Source: Bacillota bacterium (GTDB lineage Bacteria > Bacillota > Dethiobacteria > DTU022). Taken from it: a DNA stretch of 33,336 nt. How positions within the stretch are numbered: the first letter of the stretch is position 1; every line of letters begins with the position of its first letter. Shown here piece by piece: positions 25,067 to 33,242 of this stretch. The position numbers were made by a program, and so were the translations under genes. The stretch lies in assembly GCA_030611385.1 (NCBI GenBank), contig JAUWPV010000017.1, forward strand, positions 1-33,336, read 5' to 3'. The notes under the pieces were generated by a model. That model saw only the letters and a program-made list of their open reading frames with translations. It did no database searches and was not told the origin of the DNA.

Positions 25067-25804
25067 CTATAATGAGTCAGTTTGATAATTGTCTTTCCTC
25101 ACCAATTCGCTTTGCCAGCTAACCTCAATAATCCCCTTTAGACCGTAAAGACGTTTAAACAGCTGTTTCAAGTCAATATCCAGGGGTATCTCAATCATAA
25201 ATTCAATGTTAATCAGGGCTTTACCAGTCTCACTCTGCTCTACCGGATCACCCAGTTCGCTTCTCCGGATGTTAATCATCATATCGCCGAAGATAGCGCT
25301 GACACGGCCGAGCAAGCCGGGTTGATCAACAGCCATGATTTGCAGGTGTTTCAGACGGCGCCGGGCAAAGTAAGATTTTTCGAAGCGCCCCAGTAAAAGC
25401 AGGCTGATCAAAACAAAAGCTGTAGTCAAGATCGCGCCAAGGTAAAAACCGATTCCGGCAGCCAGGCCTATCCCGGAGACCACCCAGATCGTGGCGGCTG
25501 TGGTGAGACCGCGCACATTGCCCCGCTGCTGCAGTATAGTGCCGGCACCAAGAAAACCGATACCGGTGACTACTCCGGCAGCAATGCGACCAGGGTCTGC
25601 CATGAAGCCTGCGCCGATCTGTCCGGTAAATCCGTAGGCTGAGACCATCATGATCAGGGCCGAGCCGACACAGACCAGGATATGTGTCCGAAAACCGGCC
25701 GGCCGGTTGTGGCTTTCACGCTCGAACCCGACCAGACCACCCAAGACCACGGCTAAAAAGAGTCTGAGGGCAATTTCCCAGTAGTTAACAATCATGCTGG
25801 CCAT
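25067..25804 (-). CDS. MgtC/SapB family membrane protein
   Basis: A 245-residue integral membrane protein. It has about five N-terminal membrane segments carrying the family signatures LGGLVGFERESHNRPAGFRTH and GIGFLGAGTIL, and a cytoplasmic C-terminal ACT-like domain from about residue 150 (HLQIMAVDQPGLLGRVSAIF). MgtC proteins are linked to Mg2+ limitation and membrane homeostasis, and their transport activity is disputed. ATG 25804 follows AAAGGAG closely. It is located 8 bases after trxB and is probably co-transcribed with it. No magnesium riboswitch is visible. Confidence 0.88.
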   Translation of the reverse strand: MASMIVNYWEIALRLFLAVVLGGLVGFERESHNRPAGFRTHILVCVGSALIMMVSAYGFTGQIGAGFMADPGRIAAGVVTGIGFLGAGTILQQRGNVRGLTTAATIWVVSGIGLAAGIGFYLGAILTTAFVLISLLLLGRFEKSYFARRRLKHLQIMAVDQPGLLGRVSAIFGDMMINIRRSELGDPVEQSETGKALINIEFMIEIPLDIDLKQLFKRLYGLKGIIEVSWQSELVRKDNYQTDSL

Positions 25805-25812
25805 GATCTCCT

Positions 25813-26733
25813 TTAAGAAAATATATATTGCGCGGCTGCCGTGGCAGCGACAGCACCGTCAGAGACGGCTGTGACAACCTGGCGTAAAAATTTATGGCGG
25901 ATATCCCCGGCAGCATAAACTCCGGGCAGTGATGTTTCCATCTTTTCATTGGTAATAATGAAACCGCTTTCATCGACCTTGATAACCGGGTCTTCCAGGA
26001 ATGCAGCATTTGGTTTGCGGCCGGCATAGATAAAAAGTCCATCGACAGAAAGCTGGCCTCTCTGGCCTTCCCGAACAATCTGCAGGCTGCTGACTTTTTT
26101 TTCACCTTCTATTTTACTGACAGTCGTATTCCAAAGGACTTCGACCTGCGGAAGGCTAAGCACTTTTTCCTGCAGTCCTTTAACGCCGCGAAACTGGTCG
26201 CGGCGATGAATCAGGTATATTTTTGCCGCAAAACGGGCCAGAAAAATCGTTTCTTCAAGGGCAGCATTGCCGCCGCCAACCACAGCCACCGCTTTGCCGC
26301 GAAAGAAGGCCGCATCACAGGTGGCGCAGTAGGATACCCCATGGCCGCGCAGCTCTATTTCGCCTTCCACCCCGAGCAGGTTTGGTTCGGTTCCGGTGGC
26401 GATCAACACTGTTTTCCCCGCATAGACCCCGGCGGTGGTTATAACTTCTTTTGTCTCCTTGGTTAAAGATACTTTTTCAACCTGGACCGAGTGGATAGGG
26501 ACATTCAAATTCTCAATCTGCTGCTGCAATAGCATGCCGAACTCAGCCCCGGCTATTCCATCCGGAAAAGCGGGATAGTTGTCCAAGCGATCGGTGGCGA
26601 CAATTTCCCCACCGAAAGTCATCTGTTCGAGGATAACGGCGGAGAGACCGGCCCTTGCCGCATAGAGCGCTGCCGCTGCTCCGGCCGGGCCTCCTCCGAT
26701 AATTACCAGATCATACTGCTGGTTTTGGACCAT
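25813..26733 (-). CDS. trxB: Thioredoxin reductase
   Basis: A flavoprotein that passes electrons from NADPH to thioredoxin. 306 residues with the FAD motif GGGPAG (13-18), the redox-active CATC (Cys136 and Cys139), the NADPH-binding GGGNAALEE and HRRDQFRG motifs, and the C-terminal GVYAAGDI FAD segment. ATG 26733 has AGGAGG eight bases upstream. A GTG at 26739 is too close to that site. It is transcribed divergently from the Fe-S scaffold gene; the shared 248-base intergenic region must hold both promoters. Other members of the family use ferredoxin or reduce other disulfides, so the electron donor is inferred from the HRRxxxR motif. Confidence 0.93.
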   Translation of the reverse strand: MVQNQQYDLVIIGGGPAGAAAALYAARAGLSAVILEQMTFGGEIVATDRLDNYPAFPDGIAGAEFGMLLQQQIENLNVPIHSVQVEKVSLTKETKEVITTAGVYAGKTVLIATGTEPNLLGVEGEIELRGHGVSYCATCDAAFFRGKAVAVVGGGNAALEETIFLARFAAKIYLIHRRDQFRGVKGLQEKVLSLPQVEVLWNTTVSKIEGEKKVSSLQIVREGQRGQLSVDGLFIYAGRKPNAAFLEDPVIKVDESGFIITNEKMETSLPGVYAAGDIRHKFLRQVVTAVSDGAVAATAAAQYIFS

Positions 26734-26908
26734 TTGCACATCCTCCTGAAGGTATGCTGCTAGAATAATTTAATAATAACAGAAAAGATGACGATTCTGT
26801 GTCCCAATCTTCACCTGACTTCTGTTTACGGTAATTATCTGCGATCAGGCAGGTTGTGTCAATGGAACCGTGGTGGTATATATTGCCGGGAACAGTTTGC
26901 GCCCGATA

Positions 26909-26917
26909 TGGTATACT
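26909..26917 (+). promoter_or_regulatory. Extended -10 promoter of the Nfu gene
   Basis: TGGTATACT (TG at 26909-26910, TATACT at 26912-26917). No good -35 box at 17 bases. The -10 lies inside a small inverted repeat GTATA/TATAC (26911-26915 with 26920-26924), and GGTTA-type direct repeats follow at about 26934-26950. Confidence 0.45.
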
Positions 26918-26981
26918 AATATACGGTTTTATTTGGTTAGGTTAGGTTTAGTTCAAGTTATTGGAAGGAGGCTTACTGACA

Positions 26982-27203
26982 ATGAGAGAACAAGTAGAAA
27001 AGGCTCTGGAGAAAATCCGCCCGGCTCTGCAGAGAGACGGAGGCGATGTTGAATTGGTCGAAGTTGGTGAAGACGGCATCGTCAAGGTGCGGCTTACCGG
27101 CGCCTGCGGCGGCTGCCCGATGTCTGCAATTACCCTGAAACAGGGTATTGAAAGAGTGTTGAAACAGGAAGTAGCTTCAGTTACAGAAGTTGTTTCTGTT
27201 TAG
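26982..27203 (+). CDS. Nfu-type Fe-S scaffold protein (NifU C-terminal domain)
   Basis: A 73-residue stand-alone NifU C-terminal domain that can assemble or carry a 4Fe-4S cluster. The cluster-binding CGGC (Cys42 and Cys45) is followed by [12 protein letters not shown], the family signature, and the N-terminus has [18 protein letters not shown] 26982 follows GGAGG by ten bases; the frame also opens at a TTG at 26961, which is upstream of that site and rejected. It has its own terminator, so it is a single-gene unit, although it neighbours a cysteine desulfurase gene. Confidence 0.92.
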   Translation: MREQVEKALEKIRPALQRDGGDVELVEVGEDGIVKVRLTGACGGCPMSAITLKQGIERVLKQEVASVTEVVSV

Positions 27204-27217
27204 TTGATCGAAACCTG

Positions 27218-27244
27218 AAAAACCCGGGGCAACCCGGGTTTTTT
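27218..27244 (+). terminator. Intrinsic terminator of the Nfu gene
   Basis: AAAAACCCGGG (27218-27228) pairs with CCCGGGTTTTT (27233-27243) over a GCAA tetraloop, followed by a T run. It ends 25 bases before the start of the cysteine desulfurase gene. Confidence 0.93.
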
Positions 27245-27268
27245 ATTTAATCAGCGGAGGTCTTGACC

Positions 27269-28429
27269 ATGGCTGTCGTTTATCTCGATAACAGCGCCAC
27301 CACCCGCCCATACCCAGAAGTAATCGAGTTGATCAGCAAAATCCAGAGCGAAACCTACGGCAATCCCTCCTCAATGCATGAAAAGGGGCTGACGGCGGAA
27401 AAACTGATCAGGGAGGCACGCCGGCAGATCGCGTTATTTTTCAACGGCCGTGAAAAAGAAATAATATTTACCTCCGGCGGCACCGAAGCAAACAACCTGG
27501 CTATATTAGGTACGCTATACCGTAACCGACAGAGGGGCAATCATTTAATTACCAGCTCAATTGAGCACCCCTCTGTTTTAAACTGCTTCCACTTCCTGGA
27601 GCAGGAAGGTTATGCGGTCAGTTATCTGCCGGTTGACAGGCAGGGAACAGTAAGCCCGGACGATATCAGGGTTCTGATCAGAAAAGATACAGTCCTGGTC
27701 AGTATCATGCATGTCAACAACGAAGTAGGATCGATCCAGCCGCTGAAAGAAATCGGCCGGGCAATCAAGGAAGAAAACCCTGCTGTATTGTTTCACGTCG
27801 ATGCGGTGCAGTCTTTCGCGAGGTTGCCGCTCAAAGTGAAAGATTGGCTGGCCGACCTGGTCAGCTGCAGCGGCCACAAGGTGCATGGCCCCAAGGGGGC
27901 CGGTTGCCTCTGGGTCAGAGAAGGTGTTATGCTGCAGCCGCTGATGCACGGTGGCGGGCAGGAAACGGGTCTGCGTCCGGGTACGGAAAACGTGGCCGCT
28001 CTGGCCGGTTTCGGGCTGGCCGCCAATTTGTCTGGGGGGAATCAGAAATTAAAGACAACGGCACTGAACAGTTTAAAGAGAACCTTTTACCAGACCCTTC
28101 AAGACAGCGGGATAGAATGTCATCTTAACGGACCTTCACCGGAAGAGGGCGCTCCGCATATCATCAATCTTTCTTTTCCCGGAGTCAAAGCCGAGATGCT
28201 GCTGCACACCCTGGAAGAGCGAGGCATCTACGTTTCAGCCGGCTCAGCCTGCCACTCAAGCCGACCCGAACCGAGCCGCGTCCTTGAAGCTATCGGCCTG
28301 GGGAGAAAAGATCTATTAAGCGCTCTGCGTTTTAGTTTTTCCTGTTTTAACAGCGAGGAAGAAATTAGATCAGCGGCACTGGAAACAGCTGCCGCGGTGC
28401 AGGAGCTCATTTCGCTGACACGGCAATAA
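27269..28429 (+). CDS. Cysteine desulfurase, probable sulfur donor to ThiI
   Basis: A PLP enzyme that takes sulfur from cysteine as a protein persulfide. 386 residues. The N-terminal YLDNSATT, the PLP lysine in SGHKVHGPKGAG (Lys204) and the catalytic cysteine in SAGSACHSSRPEPSRVL (Cys328) are in place; the short active-site loop marks the IscS/NifS class. ATG 27269 has GGAGG eight bases upstream. thiI follows after 24 bases, the same pairing as nifZ-thiI in B. subtilis, so tRNA 4-thiouridine formation is the likely job. It lies after the Nfu terminator and must use another promoter or read-through; none is obvious in the short gap. Confidence 0.93.
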   Translation: MAVVYLDNSATTRPYPEVIELISKIQSETYGNPSSMHEKGLTAEKLIREARRQIALFFNGREKEIIFTSGGTEANNLAILGTLYRNRQRGNHLITSSIEHPSVLNCFHFLEQEGYAVSYLPVDRQGTVSPDDIRVLIRKDTVLVSIMHVNNEVGSIQPLKEIGRAIKEENPAVLFHVDAVQSFARLPLKVKDWLADLVSCSGHKVHGPKGAGCLWVREGVMLQPLMHGGGQETGLRPGTENVAALAGFGLAANLSGGNQKLKTTALNSLKRTFYQTLQDSGIECHLNGPSPEEGAPHIINLSFPGVKAEMLLHTLEERGIYVSAGSACHSSRPEPSRVLEAIGLGRKDLLSALRFSFSCFNSEEEIRSAALETAAAVQELISLTRQ

Positions 28430-28453
28430 ATATTAAGCGGGGGGGAGAATCCG

Positions 28454-29626
28454 ATGCCGGTAAAAATTCTGGTACGTTACGGTGAAATTGCGCTTAAGGG
28501 GAAGAATCGCGGCCAGTTTGAGCAGCGGCTGCACCAAAACCTGAAAGCAGCTGTTAAAGGCCTCTCCGCTGAAGTGGTCAGGCTGCGCGGTCGCTTTACC
28601 GTTAGCGGTCCGGATGAATATCTGGATCAGATGCTTGAAAGTGTGAGCAGAGTTTTCGGCGTTGTCTCGATCAGCACAGTCCAGGAAACAGAGCTGGATC
28701 TTGATCGGATCAAAGAAATGGCCGCTGAAATAGTGAGCCGGATATTTCCGGAATTAAGAACCTTTAAAATTGCGGCCCGTCGGTCCAACAAAAAGTTTCC
28801 CTATCCCTCACCGGAAATTAATAAACTGCTCGGCGCACATCTGCAGCAGCTTTATCCAGCGCTTGAAGTAAACCTGCACCAGCCTGCCTTTATCCTTGCT
28901 GTTGAAATTGGCTTCGACACTGCTTTTCTCTATCTGGATCGGACAGCCGGCCCCGGCGGCCTGCCGATGGGGATAACCGGCCGTTCACTGCTTTTGCTTT
29001 CGGGAGGGATCGACAGCCCGGCAGCCGGATGGCTGGCGATGAAACGAGGATTGTCTGTTGAAGCTCTGCACTTCCACAGCTATCCTTTTACTAGCAGGCG
29101 ATCTCAGGAGAAAGCAGTCGAACTCAGCCGTAAATTGGCTGTCTACAGCGGAAAAATACCCCTGCATATGATCAACGTTGCCAGCATCCAAAAAGAGTTG
29201 CGATCACAATGCCCTGAGGAACTGGGTATAATCCTGCTGCGCCGGATGATGCTTCGTCTGGCCTCGCTGGTCAGTGAAGAACGCGGCTTGCAGGCTCTGG
29301 TTACCGGAGAAAATCTGGGTCAAGTGGCCAGCCAGACGCTGGAAAGCATTAATGTTATCTCCAAAGCAACCGGGATGCTTATCTTAAGGCCTCTGCTGAG
29401 CATGGATAAGAGAGAGATCATTGATTTGGCGCGGATGATTGATACTTACGATACTTCAATACTTCCTTATGAAGATTGCTGCACACTTTTTGTTCCGAAA
29501 AATCCGACGACCAAACCGAAGATCGAAATAGTGGAAAGGGTTGAAACAAGGCTGGATATTGCCAGGATGCTTGAAGAGGCGATTGGCTCCCTGGAGACAA
29601 CGATCGTCAAGCGGGTCGTCTGGTAA
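28454..29626 (+). CDS. thiI: tRNA 4-thiouridine synthase ThiI
   Basis: Activates tRNA U8 by adenylation and inserts sulfur to make 4-thiouridine. 390 residues: a ferredoxin-like/THUMP N-terminal half (MPVKILVRYGEIALKGKNR and the later block ending in LHQPAFILAVEI), then a PP-loop domain with SGGIDSP (183-189) and the conserved YEDCCTLFVPKNPTTKP. As in B. subtilis, the C-terminal rhodanese domain of the E. coli protein is absent, so sulfur is probably received directly from the adjacent cysteine desulfurase. ATG follows a G-rich GGGGGAGA site. Confidence 0.95.
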   Translation: MPVKILVRYGEIALKGKNRGQFEQRLHQNLKAAVKGLSAEVVRLRGRFTVSGPDEYLDQMLESVSRVFGVVSISTVQETELDLDRIKEMAAEIVSRIFPELRTFKIAARRSNKKFPYPSPEINKLLGAHLQQLYPALEVNLHQPAFILAVEIGFDTAFLYLDRTAGPGGLPMGITGRSLLLLSGGIDSPAAGWLAMKRGLSVEALHFHSYPFTSRRSQEKAVELSRKLAVYSGKIPLHMINVASIQKELRSQCPEELGIILLRRMMLRLASLVSEERGLQALVTGENLGQVASQTLESINVISKATGMLILRPLLSMDKREIIDLARMIDTYDTSILPYEDCCTLFVPKNPTTKPKIEIVERVETRLDIARMLEEAIGSLETTIVKRVVW

Positions 29627-29662
29627 CAAGTATTCATCTCTACCAATCCAGGAGGTGATCTC

Positions 29663-30010
29663 GTGTCTTTTGAGTTAAAAACTAAAATGTGGCTTGAAAA
29701 AGAAAACTGCAAGGTTTTCGGTGACGGGCCGTGGGATATATTAAAGCGAGTTGATAAGACCGGATCTTTGAGGCAGGCCGCCACCGAAATAAATATGTCC
29801 TACAGCCAGGCCTGGCGCCTGATTAAAATGATCGAAGAGAATCTGGGTTTTCCTCTCCTTGAAAAAAAAGCGGGCGGCCCCGACGGTGGCCACTCGAGGC
29901 TTACGCCACAGGCAGAAAAACTGACTGCCGCTTATAATTCCTTCCGTGATGAAGCTGACCAGGCGCTCGGAAAGCTTTATCAAAAACACCTTTCAACACT
30001 GGTAGATTAG
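29663..30010 (+). CDS. ModE-like winged helix-turn-helix regulator, stand-alone DNA-binding domain
   Basis: A 115-residue protein made only of the LysR/ModE-type N-terminal winged helix. WDILKRVDKTGSLRQAATEI and MSYSQAWRLIKMIEENLGFP (recognition helix) form adjacent blocks, followed by LLEKKAGGPDGGHSRLTPQAEKL (the wing, in part). The ModE molybdate-binding domains are missing, so effector sensing is unknown. The start is GTG 29663 behind GGAGGTGATCTC. It follows thiI by 36 bases and may be co-transcribed. No molybdate transport or cofactor genes are in the window. Confidence 0.85.
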   Translation: MSFELKTKMWLEKENCKVFGDGPWDILKRVDKTGSLRQAATEINMSYSQAWRLIKMIEENLGFPLLEKKAGGPDGGHSRLTPQAEKLTAAYNSFRDEADQALGKLYQKHLSTLVD

Positions 30011-30197
30011 ACAGCAGATAAGGCTCGGTATTTAATGATTGTTTCAAAAGTGACATGGGATACCTCGGATGGCACATAGTCTGCAAACAGGAACACTGCT
30101 TAATTTTAAAGGATAAAATATATATTTGTAGAATGGAATAGCAGTTGTTTAGGGAAGATGGGTTGCCTGAAATAGATCAGTTGGGAGAAATAAAAAA
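30011..30197. other. Gene-free gap before the Wzy-like gene
   Basis: 187 bases. No coding frame, strong terminator or convincing promoter was recognised. A+T content rises towards the next gene. GGGAG precedes its ATG by about 11 bases. Confidence 0.4.
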
Positions 30198-32873
30198 ATG
30201 CAAACTGGGACAACAAAGAAAAATAAGGGTGAAAGAAAAACTCAGGAACGGCAAACTGAGAAGAAGAGATATATTAAAAAAACAGCGGAGTATGTGTTAC
30301 TAACAATTATGGTTATTATCGTAACTCTTTTACTCTTTGTCGGCCCGTTTATGCGCGGCCTATTTTTCCCACGCGAACTTCTATTTGCCAATGCTTTCGT
30401 TTTTGGCCTGTTGATTATTTGGGGTTTGTTCCGTATTATAAAAGGCGAAGGCCTTTTTATTAACTCGTCCCTCGATATCTGCCTGGCAGTACTTTTTCTT
30501 GCCTATGTAGCTTCATTTTTTGTCGCCGTCCATAAACGTGATGCCCTTACTGAAGTGTTTAAAACTGCTTCTTATCTAATAATATATTTAGTTGCACTTG
30601 ATATCAGCCGTTTCTACTACCTGCCCTGGATGAAAAAAAAACCAACTATAAATGAAGTTGTTAAGGGAGATGCCCGGTCTGTGCCTCCAGGAGCAAACCT
30701 CCTCTTACACCTCGCACTAATATCTGCATTTGCAATTGCGATTGCCAGCATCGGAATTGTTGCCGGTCACTGGGATTTTCCATATTCGTACGTTAACAAT
30801 CGAATCGCTACACCAATCGGTTACGCGAATACAGCGGCGGCTTATTTGATGGCCGCTTACTTTCTTGCTGTCGGCCTTGCCCCACTTGCCAGAAAGTGGC
30901 TCAGAGTGATCTACTTGGCTATAGCTGTAGTAATTCTATTGGTAGTGATCCTAACTTATTCACGGGGGGCCTGGTTGCTACTGCCACCACTTGGTTTACT
31001 CCTTGTGCTGGTTTCAGCTCCAGGCAAAAGACTTCGGTCTTTTTTATATCTTCTGTCAACTGGTTTAACAGCTGCAATAATGGCTTTGTTTGCCAGTTCT
31101 ATTATTCAATCCAGTTCTCCTATCCTAATATGGCCTGTGGTTCTTGCTTCTTCTGTGGTGGTTATTCTGCTTGGTTTAATAGTAGATCTATACTTCAACC
31201 AGGACCGCAAGTTCCGCTTTGCTTTAGCATCTGTTATAACGACATTTTTGCTTTTATTCCTTATTGTTACAATCGCTGTGCCGCTATTTTCACCACTTCA
31301 CTTAGAAACTTCAGTCAGTGAACCAGTCCAGATCAAGACTTTAGAACAGGTGATCGATAATGTTTCTGCTGGCGAGACCTATAAGCTTACCCTTGAGGCC
31401 AAAGCTGATTATTATATACAACCTGAGACTGAACTCCCTGAATATATCTGGGGAATCAAAGTTCTTGGCGGATTACCCGGCTATGAATATGTAGAACTCC
31501 TTGATTATCGAGCAGGCGTAACTAAAAATTGGCAGAAGAAAGAGTTTGCTTTTCAAACAAACGAAGACATTAATCGCCTCGAAGTTCATATCCTTAATCA
31601 GTGTCCGGGAACTTCAGTGACTGTTCGTTCTGTCATACTCAGCTCAGCTGGTAAAGAGCAAAATTTAAGCTTTGCCTTTAACCGTATTCTGCCACAGCGT
31701 TTTTATGATCGAATCTTCTCTTATTCCAGCGATCACAACGTTGATCGGCGATTCGAGCTGTTTCGCGATGCTGTCAAAGTAATCAAAGACTATCCAATCC
31801 TGGGGCTCGGCGGTGGCGGCTGGGCAGCGGTATATAAAGGTTACCAGGAACAGCATTATAATTCAAAGCAAGTCCATAACCACTACCTGCAGGTTTGGGT
31901 TGAAGCAGGTATATTCGGATTTTTGGCTTTTATCGGTATCTGGTTGAGTTTTACTGCTATTTTTGTGCGTAATTGTTATAAAGATAGAGTTTCGCCAGAA
32001 GTGCGTAATCTATGGACAGCTTCTTTTATCCCTTGTGTTGCTCTGGCATTGCACAGCGCTATTGACTGGAATTTTGCATATACTTCTGTTGGCATTTTCT
32101 TGTTTGTTTTAATTGGGGCCGGCATCAGTATGAATCGTAGACAATGGGTCAATTACGATAAATCAAACAAGAGAAAATCTGGTCATGGCGGTCTCTTGAT
32201 CGGCATCTTAGCAATTATAATCGGTATTTCCATGCTGATTTATACAATTAGCTTGATCGTTGGTCTTTATGCTACCTGGCAAGCACAGGAGCTTATGGCA
32301 CAGAACAACCTGAAACAGGCCACAATGGAGATGGAAAAAGGTATTCGTTTTGATCCGTTACGAGCTGATAATTACCATAACCTGAATATTTTACTTGAAG
32401 GTCAGGTTTTACGAACACAAAACCATGCCACAATCCAGAACATGCTTTTTCTCGCCCAGCAAGCCTATGAACTTGAACCTTATAATATCTACTACATCAC
32501 AAGATATGGTCAATTACTGTTAAATTATGTTAATATTGAAGAAGGACTTTCCTACATAGATCGAGCTTATGAGTTAACTCCGTTCATAGAAAGCAGCTAT
32601 CTATATTCGGCTTATTCACGACTTACTCTCGCTGATTTTTATATTGAGTCCGGCAATCCAGATAAAGCGAAACCTTATTTAGTTGAAGTACTGGAACTTG
32701 AAATTATAATGGAAGAAAAATACGACAGCAGCGAACCCCTTACTTTTGCTCTTGGTCGAGCCTGCCATTTGATGGGAGATAAATCTTCTGCAGTTAAATA
32801 TTATACTGCAGTTCAGGAAAGCGATCAGTATTATAACGAGGCACAACGTTTCCTGGCAGAAATACTTGAATGA
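30198..32873 (+). CDS. O-antigen ligase/polymerase-like (Wzy_C) membrane protein with C-terminal TPR-like repeats
   Basis: An 891-residue protein. A basic N-terminus is followed by about eleven hydrophobic segments up to residue 362. A soluble, probably extracytoplasmic, beta-rich segment spans residues about 370-475 (ETYKLTLEAKADYYIQPE, VTKNWQKKEFAF, SVTVRSVILSS). The Wzy_C/O-antigen-ligase signature lies near residues 530-570 (LGLGGGGWAAVYKGY, VHNHYLQVWVEAGIFGFLAF). More membrane segments end near residue 693, then TPR-like helices run to the C-terminus (AMEKGIRF-type repeats, YITRYGQLLLNYVNIEEGLSY, ALGRACHLMGDKSSAVKYY). The family polymerises or ligates glycans at the membrane; the substrate here is unknown. 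The gene is visibly richer in A+T than the acs and housekeeping genes, which may indicate recent acquisition. It overlaps nothing upstream and almost abuts the next small gene. Confidence 0.82.
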   Translation: MQTGTTKKNKGERKTQERQTEKKRYIKKTAEYVLLTIMVIIVTLLLFVGPFMRGLFFPRELLFANAFVFGLLIIWGLFRIIKGEGLFINSSLDICLAVLFLAYVASFFVAVHKRDALTEVFKTASYLIIYLVALDISRFYYLPWMKKKPTINEVVKGDARSVPPGANLLLHLALISAFAIAIASIGIVAGHWDFPYSYVNNRIATPIGYANTAAAYLMAAYFLAVGLAPLARKWLRVIYLAIAVVILLVVILTYSRGAWLLLPPLGLLLVLVSAPGKRLRSFLYLLSTGLTAAIMALFASSIIQSSSPILIWPVVLASSVVVILLGLIVDLYFNQDRKFRFALASVITTFLLLFLIVTIAVPLFSPLHLETSVSEPVQIKTLEQVIDNVSAGETYKLTLEAKADYYIQPETELPEYIWGIKVLGGLPGYEYVELLDYRAGVTKNWQKKEFAFQTNEDINRLEVHILNQCPGTSVTVRSVILSSAGKEQNLSFAFNRILPQRFYDRIFSYSSDHNVDRRFELFRDAVKVIKDYPILGLGGGGWAAVYKGYQEQHYNSKQVHNHYLQVWVEAGIFGFLAFIGIWLSFTAIFVRNCYKDRVSPEVRNLWTASFIPCVALALHSAIDWNFAYTSVGIFLFVLIGAGISMNRRQWVNYDKSNKRKSGHGGLLIGILAIIIGISMLIYTISLIVGLYATWQAQELMAQNNLKQATMEMEKGIRFDPLRADNYHNLNILLEGQVLRTQNHATIQNMLFLAQQAYELEPYNIYYITRYGQLLLNYVNIEEGLSYIDRAYELTPFIESSYLYSAYSRLTLADFYIESGNPDKAKPYLVEVLELEIIMEEKYDSSEPLTFALGRACHLMGDKSSAVKYYTAVQESDQYYNEAQRFLAEILE

Positions 32874-32874
32874 A

Positions 32875-33123
32875 ATGAAAGTTGGTGATTGCCTTTTGGC
32901 TAAAAGCTGGAGTATCAAAAACCTTTATTTTTACCTGGTTTGCCTGGTGACCCTCTTCCTTTTTGTCGGCGGAGCGATCGCGGCCATTAATAGTTCTATG
33001 CAGCTTGCTTTACCTGATCGACCTTATGTGCCTCTGACCTACGTTTATTATCCGGAGTATAAAGGAGAACCGGCTCAACCTGTTTTTGATCCACCGCCTT
33101 TAGCGGAGCTGGAAACGGAATAA
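32875..33123 (+). CDS. Small single-pass membrane protein, DUF5671-like N-terminus
   Basis: About 82 residues with one predicted membrane helix (YLVCLVTLFLFVGGAIAAI) followed by a short, proline-rich, acidic tail ending in LAELETE. The segment from IKNLYFYLV to LALPD recalls the first helix of DUF5671-type membrane proteins, by memory only. ATG 32875 starts one base after the TGA of the Wzy-like gene, so translation is probably coupled; a TTG at 32866 is an alternative start. No independent ribosome binding site is evident. Function unknown. Confidence 0.6.
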   Translation: MKVGDCLLAKSWSIKNLYFYLVCLVTLFLFVGGAIAAINSSMQLALPDRPYVPLTYVYYPEYKGEPAQPVFDPPPLAELETE

Positions 33124-33163
33124 TCAAGAAGTTGGAAAAGCTTTAGGCACTGATCCGGCAAAC

Positions 33164-33191
33164 TGACCTCTGATCTCTGACTTCTGACCTC
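33164..33191. repeat. Four tandem 7-base repeats (TGACCTC type)
   Basis: TGACCTC, TGATCTC, TGACTTC, TGACCTC in direct succession. It lies between the small membrane protein gene and the rRNA operon terminator. Possibly a slippage-prone spacer; no function is known to me. Confidence 0.8.
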
Positions 33192-33195
33192 TAAT

Positions 33196-33229
33196 TAAGA
33201 AGGCCTCCCTCGTGTTCATAGGGAGGCCT
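33196..33229 (-). terminator. Terminator of the rRNA operon
   Basis: AGGCCTCCCT (33201-33210) pairs perfectly with AGGGAGGCCT (33220-33229) over a 9-base loop. On the minus strand TTCTTAATTAG follows. It lies just past the 5S 3' end. On the plus strand TTTGAAATATTT follows, so it may also stop transcription from the Wzy-like unit. Confidence 0.75.
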
Positions 33230-33242
33230 GTTTGAAATATTT

